Assembly: GCA_026413225.1 (NCBI GenBank) | Contig: CM048554.1 | Location: 43,813,463 to 43,877,462 of the forward strand | DNA length: 64,000 bases | DNA from: Otis tarda | Lineage: Eukaryota; Chordata; Aves; Otidiformes; Otididae | Direction: 5' to 3' | Shown here: piece by piece, positions 49,491 to 62,200 of the stretch | Layout: each line of letters opens with the position of its first letter | Position numbering within the stretch: the first letter of the stretch is position 1 | Notes under the pieces: model-generated | What the model saw: only the letters and a program-made list of their open reading frames with translations | The model's database searches: none | What the model was told of the DNA's origin: nothing | Program-made: the position numbers and the translations under genes

Positions 49491-52400
49491 CTTTGTTTGA
49501 GTGTCTGATATTTTTGAGGGGGTGGGGTACCTTGTAGGCTAAAAATAACTTTTTATTTCAGATTAAAATTATTTAGGTTATTGTTTAATGTGCTTACATC
49601 TTTAAGTTTTTCTTTGCCATTTGGTCAACGCCACAAGGTTCTTAATGATTTAATTTCAAAGAAAGATTTCCAGGAAGATCTTATTTAGCAGAACAAACAT
49701 AACCTAAGATGATATTATAACATATCCACTTCTCCCAGAATCAGTGTTCTTATTTGGTCTGACATCCTTCTTTCTCTGAAGGGTCACCAAACCACCCTTC
49801 CTCATGATGGCTGTTTACTCACTTACGTGATATTTGGAGTATCAGTAGAGATACTGAAGGATGACACTTTCAAGTCATTGTAGATGTCTGAAAGGTTGCA
49901 TGCAGAGCCTCTGCATTATGCATTCCATCTTGTACTTCTTGGCACGAGAAGGTGAGGAGCCTTCTGTTAAGAGGTGTCTGAGTGGTGGCCAATGCCTAGG
50001 GATGGCTTGAGGAACACGAGAAGCAGGAGCAGCCGGGTAGCTGGTGGAGGAAGCTGTGTGGAAAGAACAAGGATGCAGTCAGGGAATAAGGAGCATGGCA
50101 TTGTGAAGGTACTTCCTCTGGCCAGAGGCAGTGAAGTATGGTCTGCAGGAACTTTGTACAGCTTTGAGCTCATTTGAGCTGTGCGCTCCTTGTCTTTTCA
50201 ATGCAGCAGGTTATGTCAAAAGAACAGTTCCCTTTCCTCCTCTGCTTCTTCCCGTAATAATTTGTGAGTGTGAATGGATGGTGTACAGTCCAAACTTGAA
50301 ACTGAGGTTTGGACTTCAGCTGAAAAGTGTGTCCGAAATGACATATTACTGCTTCTCATAGTGAGCACTGGAGACAGACTCTAAACGGGTGCATGTGTGA
50401 GTCTTTTTCCAATGCTACATTTATTATTTTTTTCTTTTTAGCTGGAGTGAGCTGAAGTACGCTTGTTCCATATAAATCCAGCATTGTAAAATGCTGTCTA
50501 TTCTTCATAAGAAAGTTAGGGTTTGGTCAGTGAGACACCTGTGAGACACCACATGAAGAGAAGACTTTATGCTCCTTATGCAGCTACAATTGTGAAACTT
50601 AAATGATGTGAGTCTTAAACGTTCCAAACTTGCTATTGATACTGATCTAGTCACACTAGTGACTAGTTTGGTATCACCGTGTTAATAAAATCTTTTACAC
50701 TGAGAGTGTATGTAAATTTAAACCATTAAAATGTTACTTCATTATTTGTGTCAATATTGCCGTTCTAAAACAAGTGATACTTGTGGTGTTTGGGATGTTA
50801 GTCTATTACCCTCTTAAGAGACATTAGAAACATATGTTTGTGTATTTCAAGTGACTTTGTCATGAAAGAGCTGTGGTAATTGGTAAGTTTTCACTAGTAA
50901 AGATTGGGAAAATACATTTAAGCCCCTCACTGTGTTAAAAAGCTCCAGCAGGAATTACTTGTGAAATCCTGTTAAGAGTTAATTTAAGTGGAAGCATCCA
51001 AACATAATGTGATTAATACTGAGAGTATCTAGATTAAAATGATCTAAATACAAGATGTGTCTTCTGATTTGTGAGGTACTAAGACTGAGTGTTATTGCAC
51101 AGTCTGACCTGGCTGTGTGTTTGGATAGTATTTTGTCTTCAAGTAGACGTTCTGTAGGAACCTAATGGAGAAGTAAGCCTTTTTCCATTTGTGTGAGATT
51201 GCCAGTAATATGTTTTTACTTAAGTTGAAATTGTGCCAAACTTCATACCTATTCATTTGTGAAACCATATTTAGTGTTCTGCATTTCAACTCTTCCTGGG
51301 CTTCCTTTATTATTGTGAGATGTGATATACAGATTTATTTATTTGAACTTAAATTGTGCTATTATTATTGATGTTGATAGCAGAAGCTTAGATTAGGTGG
51401 TTAGATTATATTAGGCTCTCTGACACTCTACATTAGCTACCTTAATTTCAGTGACTTTGAACTGGCAGAGAGTTACCTTTGGGATGAAATTCTTCATCCT
51501 AGATGTCTGTTAGAGAGTGTATATGTGTGGGTTGCATGTATGTCTAAATAGTAATTAGGAATGTTTAAGAAAATGAAGGAGTGGGCATATGCACAAATGC
51601 TATCATTAGTGGGGAAAAGTTTCTTTATCCTTTGAAGTATCAATACTGTCGAGATCTGGTAAGAATGAAAGCTTGTAGTCAGATCCAAAGTTTGGATAGA
51701 AATCTGCCTCTGAAAATATGTTCCGGTTTGTTTTGAGAAGTAAACCTGAGGAAATTGCCCTTTGTACAGCTGCTGACAAATTCCTCCAGTACCAGGAGAG
51801 CAACAATGATAAACCTTGATTTAAAAAAAAAATTACTTCAATTTTAGGGAGATTTGAAAATTAAACGTTGATGACTTCTAGGTGTCTGGTAGCCTGAGAA
51901 CGTTTCAAGACTGAAAAGCAAATACGTGTTGATCAGTAAAGCAAGGGCTCTTTCCCTCTGCAGTTACATGAAATTGTCATTTCTATTTCTGATTTCAGGC
52001 TATCAGCTCTTAGAGGCTGTTGGCAGCACAGGAGTGAGCACTACCCGTGTTGCCCGTTCACTAGGAGTACTTCTGTGTGATACTGAAACTGGGGGCTATG
52101 CTTGCCTGGACTCATTCAGCTTTTCTTATCAAGAAGTGCATGGCAGTCTTTTAAAAGCTTCATTTGACATTGAAAGAAGCCACAGCAACAGGAAATGCTT
52201 CAGCATACTTACAATGTTTTCAGGGTGTGAGAGGCAGAGAACGTAGACATGCTGTGTGTCTCAAAGGGCCTTTGAGTAGGTTATTTCAACTTGAAAAGGG
52301 ATTAGATTTAGATGACTGCAGTGTCAGACTGTTGTAACTGAAGGTGCCTATTGAGGATAATTCCTTTCTATAACTGAATCCCAGCAGTTTTGTCAATGAT

Positions 52401-55119
52401 GAGTAAGTGGAGGGAAGGAGAAATGATCCATTTGTTGTGGTGGGTGATACAGGGACGAGAGAGTACCTTTGAAAGGAGACAGTAAAAAGCACAAGCTCTG
52501 TGAAGCACCTTCTTCAGTACCAGGCCTTCCTAGCAGCAATGACTAGGAACAATGGGCAAGTGAAGAGGAAAGGACAGAAGAGAGAGTGGTGCTGGTTTTC
52601 CTGTTCTTTTTTCAATTTTGGGAGACTTGTATTGCTTTGGCTTCAGGTGCAGTTGTAAATGTAATCGTGTCTGTCTGTCAGTTTGGTACATGAGTTATTT
52701 TCCTTTCCTTGAAACACCCAATATGCCTGAAAGCAAATTTGTTGCTTACGTAGAAATAACATTTTTCCCTTCAATCTTGTTTGCAACTGCAAGTAGTATT
52801 GCAGTTTTTAATTGTATCAGATTTTCTGTAGCAGCAAATACTATTCAAACAGCTCAGTTGTCTGTGAAGCTTTCTAAATAAAAAACTTGGAGGTGTAGGT
52901 GAAGATGTCCATCTATATGTGGTTATAGTTATTGCTAATATTAAATTGGCTTTTTCAAATAAAACTTCTCTCTCAAACCTAATTAAATTTGTATTTTGTT
53001 AAACATCTTTGGCAGCTAAGGCAACATGCCTACTGCCTGTTCAGTTCTTTTATTGGCTTGAACTAGAACTAACATTTGGAGAAAATACATTTTGACATTT
53101 GAATTTGACGTAAATGTTTCAGGGAAACAGTTTAGACGTGCATCTTCCATGGGTGATTCTCTTGTCAGCGTTACAATGTTGTACTGTAAATATACTTTGG
53201 AAGTGGGCTTTCAGTAAAATCAGTGATGCATTTATTACTTGTTCCTGGTCTATTTTTCCTCATAGTGTAAAATCACAGCTCAAAGTTACTTTGTCATTTT
53301 TTGTATGAAAGTTATTTTCTAGAAGTTAGTTTGTCATTTTTAAGTAAATCAAACTGGATATTCCTGTGTTACTTCTCAGTGATTATCTCTCTGCTGAAGG
53401 AAACGTTAACTCTAATCTTCTGCTGTAAGAGTAAATAGAAAGAGACATTGTCAATTTAAATGTTTTAAAATGAAATAATTTTGAAAAAATGATATGGTAT
53501 CCTTTTAATATACCCCATTTCTTTAGCTAACAACCACGACAAAAAGACTTTTAAAGGAATGCTTAATTCCTTTTAAAGGACTGCTTAAGGCTATCCTGTT
53601 CTCTATTCCTCTTGTTTTTCCCCTACTCCAGTAGGCCCTGGCTGGTTCTGCTGGCACCCTGATGTCTTTTACCTGCCTGTCCACAGCTGCTTGGTGCCTC
53701 CTTGGTCATAGCTTTCTCCTTAGGGTAACTGCCTAATGGCCTCCTGGCCTTTCTGGAGAAGTCAACTCACTGGGAAGACCATGCTGTTGATCATTATTAG
53801 CCAAGCAAGTTAGGGGAAATTATTTTCCCTTTCACTAGCTACTGTGTGATAAAGTGGTTACAGTAGGTTGTAAGTTACTGGATTACTGACATGAGCAGGA
53901 GTAAAGTTTTCTAATTGAGACAGGATTTTTGAATAAAGAGTTGTTCTGGTAAGTAAGGGCTAAGAAAGAATGAAAAACCAGTGGCACCTAATTCAGAGCA
54001 GATTCTCTTCAGTTTTATGGTCTGTAGGGAATTTCTTCCAGCTTTTCATAAGTAAAGATACAGATTAAATGTTGATTACAATAGTTTGTGTAAATATACT
54101 TTATTAAATATGCAACGCAGAAAGTGCAGAATTGATGACTTTTTGGTCAGCCTTAAATAGCAGCATTATGAAGCCAAGCAAATTTGTGGCTAATACTAGA
54201 TTGTGATAAACTAAAATTTATAATTAGTACAGTGAACTTTGGGGGGAGATTCTTTATGCAAATTGGCTCTGGGTCATCTGAAATACCAGTTTTTGCACTC
54301 AGTACAAGTTGAAGCTTTTAATGATTAAAACAGATCTCTTTTCAAAATATTAATGGACTATGTGGGTATGGCTTAAGTTCATGTCTACTCCTGATTTATA
54401 AAGCATTTGTAAGTTCGTTTCCATAGGTTTAATGACAAAATATAAGCTTGGGGTTTCTTCTTTACTGTGACACAGTTGATATAATTAAATTGCATAAATC
54501 ACACGACTCTTGTGTTGGTGGTGATGGTGTGAGCTTTTGTGAACTTCAGAGGAAGTTAAGACATGAAGCTTGAAGGGTGCTTGTTCTGGTTCTCAGGGTT
54601 TAATTAAACCCAAATCCAGGACACACCAGTTTGTGGTATTAGTAATTTTAAGGTTTTATTTATATTTTCTAAGAAAACATTTCAACTTCTTGAACAAAAT
54701 TCTGAATATACCTGTCTTTGGCTAAGATTAGAAAATAATATTCAAATTAGTATTTTAGAAGTATTTACATGGCTTTTTATTATTATCTTCTCCTTTTGAC
54801 AATTGCTTAAATTAGTAGCCAAAAAAAGTCCAGGAAAGTAGCAATTAAACCTTTAAAATTGAAATCTACCTCTGTACTTCCTTAATAGAATTTTGATCTG
54901 AATTAGTTGAACTTTCATTTATGCTTAGATTTGGAAGTCTATCCTTTCTCTAGGGGGGATATTTAATGTTTGTGCCATTGGGCTCTAATGGTGGAGGAGA
55001 AGCTTGTTACCCCTTCTCCAGTGGATGTAAGAAATGCTCTCAGCCTCATAACGTGCCCAGTAAAAGCCCTGGAATGGTCCTGTGCTGATCTCAGTCATGT
55101 TATTGCATGCGACGATGGT

Positions 55120-55430
55120 GTGCAAATGTGATCTTCATGCCGCTCTGGCTCAGGGCCGCGGAGACGCTGACGGCAGCGATAGTACTGGCCTGTCTACCAG
55201 GGGCAGGCTGAGGACGAGGCTTGGCTCTGCCACCTTCTACACTAGCCAGCAGAGCTGAGCAGGCGCCCGAGGGCGGAAGATGCTCTGCCGTATTAAAGGG
55301 TGCTGCATATCCCACCCTGGCATATGTTCTCCATAACCCCCTGTAGGAGCTGTCTCCGTCAGCCAGGGTGCCTCCAGGCTCTTTGCTGCTGTGCTGCTGT
55401 GGAGTCTCTATCAGATAAACTCTTCTTCTC
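55120..55430 (-). other. CpG-rich islet with antisense open frame, unrecognised
   Basis: G+C and CpG rise abruptly here inside AT-rich intron (GGGCCGCGGAGACGC, GGCGCCCGAGGGCGG). A minus-strand open frame of 179 codons (55639 to 55100) covers it. The part over the islet reads as ordinary protein text (GGTLADGDSSYRGLWRTYAR, SALLASVEGGRAKPRPQPAP, SQSGMKITFAHHRR). The upstream part of the frame crosses an A/T homopolymer and is not credible as coding. I recognise no family. It could be an unannotated exon, a fragment of a GC-rich retrocopy, or an intronic CpG island with regulatory use. Confidence 0.35.
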
Positions 55431-56416
55431 ATCTGGACAATTATTGTTTTAATATTGTGTTGTCTCTTCTTCCGTAGCCCTGATCTCCAAATAGTTTGGG
55501 GTTGGTTTCTTTTTTTTTTTTTTTTAAAATAACAGCTGTTAGTTATCAACTGCAAGAATAGTCTTAACAGTTTAACATCAGACAGGGTCTGCTCTGTTAC
55601 TGCAGGAATCAGCAGGAAACACATTTCCATTAATTTCATTTTGAAACAATTTCAGGTTTTCTTTTCTTTTGTAGCATTTGAGGAAGCTAGGATTGTTTAG
55701 CGAGTTTTCAGTGCAGCACCATTTGAAAACAGTATGTTGACTTTTAAAAATCTCCACTTGTTTCTGAGGCACTGTTCTGTGGCAGAGATAATTTTCTGAA
55801 ATGTATGCATGGTGCTAAATTTTTAAACTGCTATTAAAATTTATGAACCTTAGTTTAATATTATCAAAACCTCAATTCTCAACTACAGAGGATTCAAGTG
55901 TTCCTGTTAATATGTAGTAGGTTTTGGAGTCTCCACTCATGGAAATGCTTGAAACATGACTGGACACAGCCCTGAGCAACTTGCTTTGGTTGACTCTCCT
56001 TTGAGCAAGTGTGTTAGACTGGCTGATTTCCAGAGGTGCCTTTCGACTGCCATGATTCCCTGACATTGAACAGTTTCCAAAACCTGAAAGAATCATTCCA
56101 AGACCCTCACTCTTCATTGCTGGATTGTATTGCAGGATCCAGACATAAGAATATAATGACCCATCCAGAGAAGCTGGTTTGTAGTCGATGCCCATTGCTC
56201 ATATGATAGGGTGCCAGTATTTGCAGGTGCACGTTCTGGTCATCTGCACTGTCTGTGTAATGCTACCCAGGAGACTCTTCAATTGATTTCCAGCATACCT
56301 TCCTTTCTTATTGCCCAGATATGAATTGACAGGAAAGCTTTGAAAAATTTGCTCTCATTTTGAAGTAATATATGAGATGGGGAGAGAGAACAGAGCTTTG
56401 AATGGGGGAAGGAGGA

Positions 56417-56553
56417 CATGGAAACATTCAAGGCCAGGTTGGACGGGGCTCTGAGCAACCTGATCCGGTTGGAGATGTCCCTACTCCTTGCAGTGGGTTT
56501 GGACTAGATAACCTTTGAAGGTTCCTTCCAACTCTAACTATTCTAATTCTATG
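56417..56553 (+). mobile_element. Short CR1 LINE 3' fragment, sense
   Basis: It matches only the last 137 bp or so of CR1: AAACATTCAAGGCCAGGTTG, GGGGCTCTGAGCAACCTGAT, CTACTCCTTGCAGTGGG, ending ATTCTAATTCTATG. It is strongly 5'-truncated. Confidence 0.92.
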
Positions 56554-57889
56554 CCCAACAGTTGCATATGATATCAGTAAAATAATAATATTTCAAACTA
56601 TGATAATGAAGAGCATGAGAGAAGTCATGAAAGAACCCTAGAGGCCTAAAAGAGAAAAAGCTAATTTAATAACAAAGCAGTCGATCTACTTATGTTGCTC
56701 TACAGACATTTGAGTATGTTTTCTTACCTTTACATCTGTGTCTGAGAAAAGTAACTGAGCTATTAAAATACGCTTGTTAAGGTAAAGCAAGGTTAATTTG
56801 ATTTTTTTTTTTTGTGCACAAAAAAAAATATTACCTTTTTCTGAAGAATGAGTCACTCTTTTTAACTTTCTTGGATTTTTGTCTGTTGCTATAATAGTTT
56901 TTATACTCTAATGCTACAGTTCCTTCATAGGTGACTAATAGATTTTGCTGGAAGGACTAAACTTATACCTCAATTTTACAGCTTTTTTTTTTTTTTCTAA
57001 TGAAGAAAAACAATTTCCTTAGTGGATAGAATGGAACACTTTTTGATCAGCATCAGCTTTGAATAGTCATAAACTAGAGTACAGGAAAATGTCAAAGCAA
57101 ACTTTTTTCTGTATTAAAAAGATGAAACAAACAAAAAAAAAAACCAAAGGAATACTTTAAAAATTGTAAAATCACTGTCATGATTAAGTTAGCAGAAATT
57201 TTTTTTTGAGAGATAGCAGCATATAATTTTTATTGGGTCTGCACGAAGCACCATTTACTTTATGTAACATTTGCCTGAAATATGTTAAGCTGAAGAATGA
57301 ATGCAGGAGGCGAACGTATCTTCTATGAACTAAGGCAGACAGCTTTTTTTTTTTTAGATGAATTCCAAATCAAAGTAAAGTAAGAAGAAACGACACTGCT
57401 AGAAAGATGTGGTCACACTTTTCCTTAGTATTTAATATCTCAAAGAAGTTTTCCTGCCAAGAATCATTCTGATTCTAGAATACTTAATTTATTTTGAGTT
57501 TCTCTGTGGAAAACCTGGGTACTTCAGAGTTCAGCAAGCTGTGCCAGGAAGTGTCTGTAATTTAAAAATATTTAATATGATGTTGTCAGATACAGCCTAG
57601 ATGTTAAGAGGGGTGGGGAGGGAAGGAGGAGCAGCAGCAGCAGGGGATCAGTGATTCCCTCACGCTGTTCAGAATCTACGTTGCTTTGCTCAGCCCTAAT
57701 CAAAGCGGCGTACTTGACTCTAGCCTTCCCTTGTCGATCTGTGCCGGGGAGAGGGTCGCTTGCTAAGGAGAGATCAAGTACCAAGATACGAGATATTGTA
57801 GGAAAGCAGGGAAAAAAATAGAATAAAGCCTGACTGGAGCCAAAGCTACAGGTCAGAATTTTGCATGAAATTAGGCTGTGGAGGCTGCA

Positions 57890-58015
57890 CGGCAGCGCTG
57901 GCTGGGCTGCTTCCCAACTGCCCAGAGTGAGCATTAAAGAAAATGACAGTTGCTGGAGGTGCCGTTCTCCAAGAGGCATTTTGTTCCATATGTTGTGGTC
58001 TTGTCCAGTTATGCT
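57890..58015 (+). mobile_element. Possible fossil L1/Tx1-type LINE, C-terminal zinc-knuckle segment
   Basis: The + strand frame reads SIKENDSCWRCRSPRGILFH followed by MLWSCP. This is a C-x2-C-x8-H-x4-C pattern with the CWRC and FHM.W.CP signature typical of the ORF2 C-terminus of L1/Tx1-group non-LTR retrotransposons. L1 ORF2 uses C-x3-C-x7-H-x4-C, with the same overall span. Sequence on either side is not clearly alignable, so only a decayed scrap may remain. CR1, the dominant bird LINE, lacks this motif. A 202-codon minus-strand frame over the same DNA is an artefact of its antisense. Confidence 0.4.
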
Positions 58016-58537
58016 CCAGTCTGAGGACAAAGTCTCCATGAGAGTTAATGTGACTCTAAGCTCCGGCCTTTGGTCTGGCATAACTAACTGTATTTCAGCC
58101 ACAACAGTTGCTGCATCTTTGTTGCCCGTTTTACCAGATAAAAATGATTCCTGAAAGCAATTATAGTAACTAAATAGCATGTTCTTGTAGCTGTTCTAGA
58201 TAATTTCAAACTCATTGTTCGCATGTGACACTTCTTGATACAATTTTTATTTGATTAAATCTGAATGTTCTATGAAGTTCACTGACAAATGAACTGGTTG
58301 AGAGGTCTCTAGTCAGTGAACCTGAAAGACTCTCCTTAATGGATCATCTGTGTCTTAAATGTCCTGTGCCCCACGAGAGAATGGTAGTGTGGGTAGGACA
58401 GTGTGTGCAATAGGGAAGTTTTGTTTAGACAGACTTTAGGCAGATGTCAGTTTCCCCCAATTATAAACTGCTCTTGACAGAATCAAGTATAGATAGTACT
58501 AGCAAAGTCTAGGTATTGCTTATAGGCAGGAATCTTC

Positions 58538-58568
<31 letters not shown>
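58538..58568. repeat. T17-A14 mirror homopolymer
   Basis: Seventeen T are followed directly by fourteen A, a self-complementary arrangement able to fold back perfectly. It sits 12 bp before a minus-strand CR1 copy. Confidence 0.85.
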
Positions 58569-58580
58569 GTCTTATTTCAC

Positions 58581-58684
58581 AAAATCGTAGAATCTTTAAG
58601 GTTGGAAAAGACCTCCAATATCATCAAGTCCAACCGTCAACCTGACACCACCATGCCTACTAAACCATGTCCTCAAGTGTCATG
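58581..58684 (-). mobile_element. CR1 LINE 3' fragment (CR1-Y/X-like subfamily), antisense
   Basis: On the + strand it begins with a degenerate form of the reversed 3' tail (AAATCGTAGAATC). It continues TTAAGGTTGGAAAAGACCTC and CACCATGCCTACTAAACCAT, the text of a CR1 subfamily distinct from the copies at 7429, 32219 and 56417. It is about 100 bp long. Confidence 0.88.
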
Positions 58685-59186
58685 TTCCTGAAACCTTAGT
58701 TCTTGGTACTTTATAATGCTCCAGCTGAATAACTATGCATGAGCATGAACTGATGAGTTCCAGGGTTTTACCCTTTGTCTCTATTGTTTCTAAAAGCAAC
58801 TAGGATGAGTCTTATCTCTTGTAAGATCCTTCGTGGCTGGAGGTGGGCTGGATGAAACACGAGCTTTCCCCATGTGCTACCACTGCAGGAGCTTCTGTTT
58901 GGCTGAACTGAGAAAGAGCTGCTGGCATGACAGCGTCGGTGATGGCCTTCTGCTCTGTGACATGCAGCTCCCTGTGGTCTGCTGTGTTTTGTGAGGTTGT
59001 GTTGGACATGTTGGCTTCACTGAGCTCTTGAGAACTGGGAGGGACAGGGGCTAAGTAAGGCTGCTCATTGACTTCTTCAGTGTGGAAGAGTTTTGCTAGG
59101 CTTATGGGGGAGCAGCATCATCAACTTTTTGGACTGTGCTATCTTTTTAATGTATGCATGCAGGCAATTTAATTTCAAGAGTCTCT

Positions 59187-59232
59187 ATAAATATATGAAA
59201 TGTGAAACGTCATAAATATGAAATGTGAAAAC
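59187..59232. repeat. Two-copy imperfect tandem repeat
   Basis: ATAAATATATGAAATGTGAAA is followed 25 bp later by ATAAATATGAAATGTGAAA. The two copies differ by one AT dinucleotide. Confidence 0.75.
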
Positions 59233-62200
59233 ATCGCCTAGTTTTTCTCTTCTTTCTGAAGTGTGACTGCCAAAATTGGTTGTATTTCTTTGTTTCTCTG
59301 TTCTCCCAGTAGGTGAAAAGAGATTAGGTAAAATCTTGTCAGTGTTTGGCTATATTTTTCTCTATTGTATATGTGGTTTGTTCTTCTGAAGTTATTGGGA
59401 TAACGTAGTTCTGTAAAACTGTGTCAGTGCTGACAGGATTGGTCTTGATCATACCTATTTTCATGCTTATTTTATTTTCAAAAGTAGAGTCTAGGATTTT
59501 CATTTCCTATGTTAGTCCTGAAGCCTTTTTTACTATCTTTCCTTTGTTCTGATGTTAATATTCATTTGCTATAGATAGGTAACTTTTTAACATATTTGAA
59601 TAAGTTAAAATAATGTTTATAATATTTAATTATCATTATTTCTGCTTAGAATTACTTCAATACTATCACCCCACATATCATGTGGGTTTTTTTTCTTCTA
59701 AAAAAAAAGCTTGTCCTCTTACATTAAGGTAATATTGTATTCTATAATGCTGTTTGTATTACCATGGTTTCTCTTCATGATACTGTTGAAACAGGGAGAA
59801 GAGCTGTAGTTAAAGTCTCTCAAGTTCCTACTGTCCTACAGCATTTAAATTAAAAATACATGACTTAACTGCTTTTTAGTTGAATGTTTAACTTGGAAGT
59901 AGGCTTTGGACCTGGAGTTCAAATTTTAAAGCTCTCTGCAAGAGCAGAAAGGGAGCTTCAACTCTAGCTGCTTTATGAGCAATGACAGGACCTGTTTTCT
60001 GAAACTGTCAATGAAAGCGGTGGGGGTAGTCACAGGTGACTGTCACCTTCAGTCTTGAGACATGCCACCCTAGGTCTTTCACTTTTCACTGCAGACATGG
60101 GATGTGTATTTCTTCTGGGGATGAATCCGCAGCCCCAGTTTTGTTCTGATAACAGCATCTGGCACTAGATTGATTTAACAGGCTATGAGGTTTGCTCTTT
60201 TCAGATATGCACTTTTACGGCAGCTTCTGTGCAGCTCTGACATGGCCACACGCTACTGTTGTTTTTTCTGCCTCCTAGCACCACGTGTGAAGCTAAAGCT
60301 CTTTGACACCTGCCATTTGGACCCTTTTCTTGCTGAAAAATGTCATCGTTTTCAGACAAGATGAAGACAGATATCTGACCATTCTTCCCTTTGCAGGCAT
60401 GTGCTGAGGGCATGGTTCATACGCAGAAGAATAAGGGATTCCAGGCCATAGCTATACAGTTAGTTTTATTAGTGTAGGACAGTAAGTAGTTCTTGATTTA
60501 GGGATTCATAGAATTATATCTAATATAGAAGAAATTAAAGCATAGTAACTCATTGTTATGTCTTACAATAATTATCAAACTGATTTCATTCTGCTGCAAG
60601 TACCCATTGTCTTACTGTTTTAATGGCAGGAAATTTCACACGACTTTTTTAGGGGGGTGGAATGATGGTAGTTGAGGAATTGAAATCAGAAAATTTTGAA
60701 CTCTTCTGATTCTGTAATCAGTGAAATATTTTGTGGGATACATTTTCTGCAATCTTCCAGAACTGGAAGTTAGTAGAAGCGGGCTGCATTTTCCAAAGTA
60801 GTAACTTTTTTAAAGGAGAAACTTTTTATATCCTGTGCCACAACTGCTTCTCCCTATTCTTGAAACCTACTTTGTGCTAACAAATAGACAATCAGGTTGC
60901 ATGGCTCAGAATGTAATTGTCCTTATGTTTGAAATACTCTTTAATTATGTTTGATTACAGGCAAAATGCTCTTAGAATGTGAAATCAACATGCAGCCCTC
61001 TTTTACACTCCAAAACAGTGAAAGTAAAAATCGTTGAGCTTTGTTAGCCCTGGTATTTCCCAGCTTGCAGGGAAATGGGTAGTAGTTGAAGACAACTAGT
61101 TCAATAATTGCATTTTTAATATTCTTACTAATTTTTCAGACTTTGTCCTACATTTCTCCTGAGATTTAGATGCAGGTGTTTTTACTTAAACTGGCTTTGA
61201 TTTCTTGATTCCTTTTAATTGCTTATAAAAGAGACATTGAGGAATTTGTGCATTTTATCGGATGTTGAAAGACTATAATTTGGTATTTCAAACTATTAAA
61301 TTTTTCTTTTGCATTGTTGTACTTCATCTGAAAGTGCATACTTCCAATTCTGTAGTGAAGTTTAATTCTGCATAAGCATACTGGAAAAATGGAAGATCAA
61401 ATATCCTTCTAAGACTTAATGTTATTTTAAGATAAGTCACTTTTAATGAGTTGAAGCAATGATAGAAACTGCGATTAGATTATCTTGCTAAACAATGATA
61501 GGAACAGGCCTAATTTTTTTCTCTTCAGTAGGTTCTGAAGATCTGTCTACCAGGAAAGCCATCAGCTTGACTGGTGCTAAAAATCATTTATGTCTGAACA
61601 GGAGAGAAAAAATCCGTAGTGCAAGGATGGTTTCCTTGAAATTCTGTCATTTCAGAAGCTGCTTTATAAGGTGCTCATCTATTGTCCCTGCTGTATAGCC
61701 AGCAAGCTGTTTCAAAAGTAGGACTTGTGACTCAAGAATGTACTGTTGGTCTGTTATTTGCTGCGTGACCAAGTTCCTGGTTTGAAACGGTTTAATAGTT
61801 TCACTTTTAAAAGTGGATTGAGTTGGTCAGGATGAGATTACTTTCTTCTTTACATGATGTAATTTGTGGTAAACTTTGCAAAGTAGTGAGCAAATTTGTT
61901 CATACATGGGTTGAAACACTTACAGACTTTTTTTTGTTGTGAATTCAAACACTGTTTGTAAGCAGAATTTCACCTCATATTTTATATGGAAACTTAGAGA
62001 ACATGGCTGAGTAACAACGTGGGGTTTGTATCCCTGCTTATCATTTGGGCTGTCTGAAGACACTTTGTGGGTGTTACTTCTTTTGTGCTTGGGAGTCTAA
62101 TTAAATGGCAGTCACTATAAGCTTTTCTATCGTATTTTTGCAAAAGTACTCTATAGCACCCCTTGTCTAATGTGACTGACTTTGAAAGGTGGGCTTCCAT

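Noticed and set aside
51998-52246. Possible next SRBD1 exon after a good acceptor (TTTCTGATTTCAG), containing SYQEVHGSLLKASFDIER
   Set aside because: It vaguely recalls the YQ-x-V...LLKA..D stretch of SRBD1, but the preceding residues do not match, the expected VSEAGAS segment is missing, and the phase and following sequence do not fit. Probably chance.
57572-58180. 202-codon minus-strand open frame, among the longest in the intron
   Set aside because: Its best protein-like signal is on the opposite strand (the zinc-knuckle motif). The minus text has no recognised domain or splice context.
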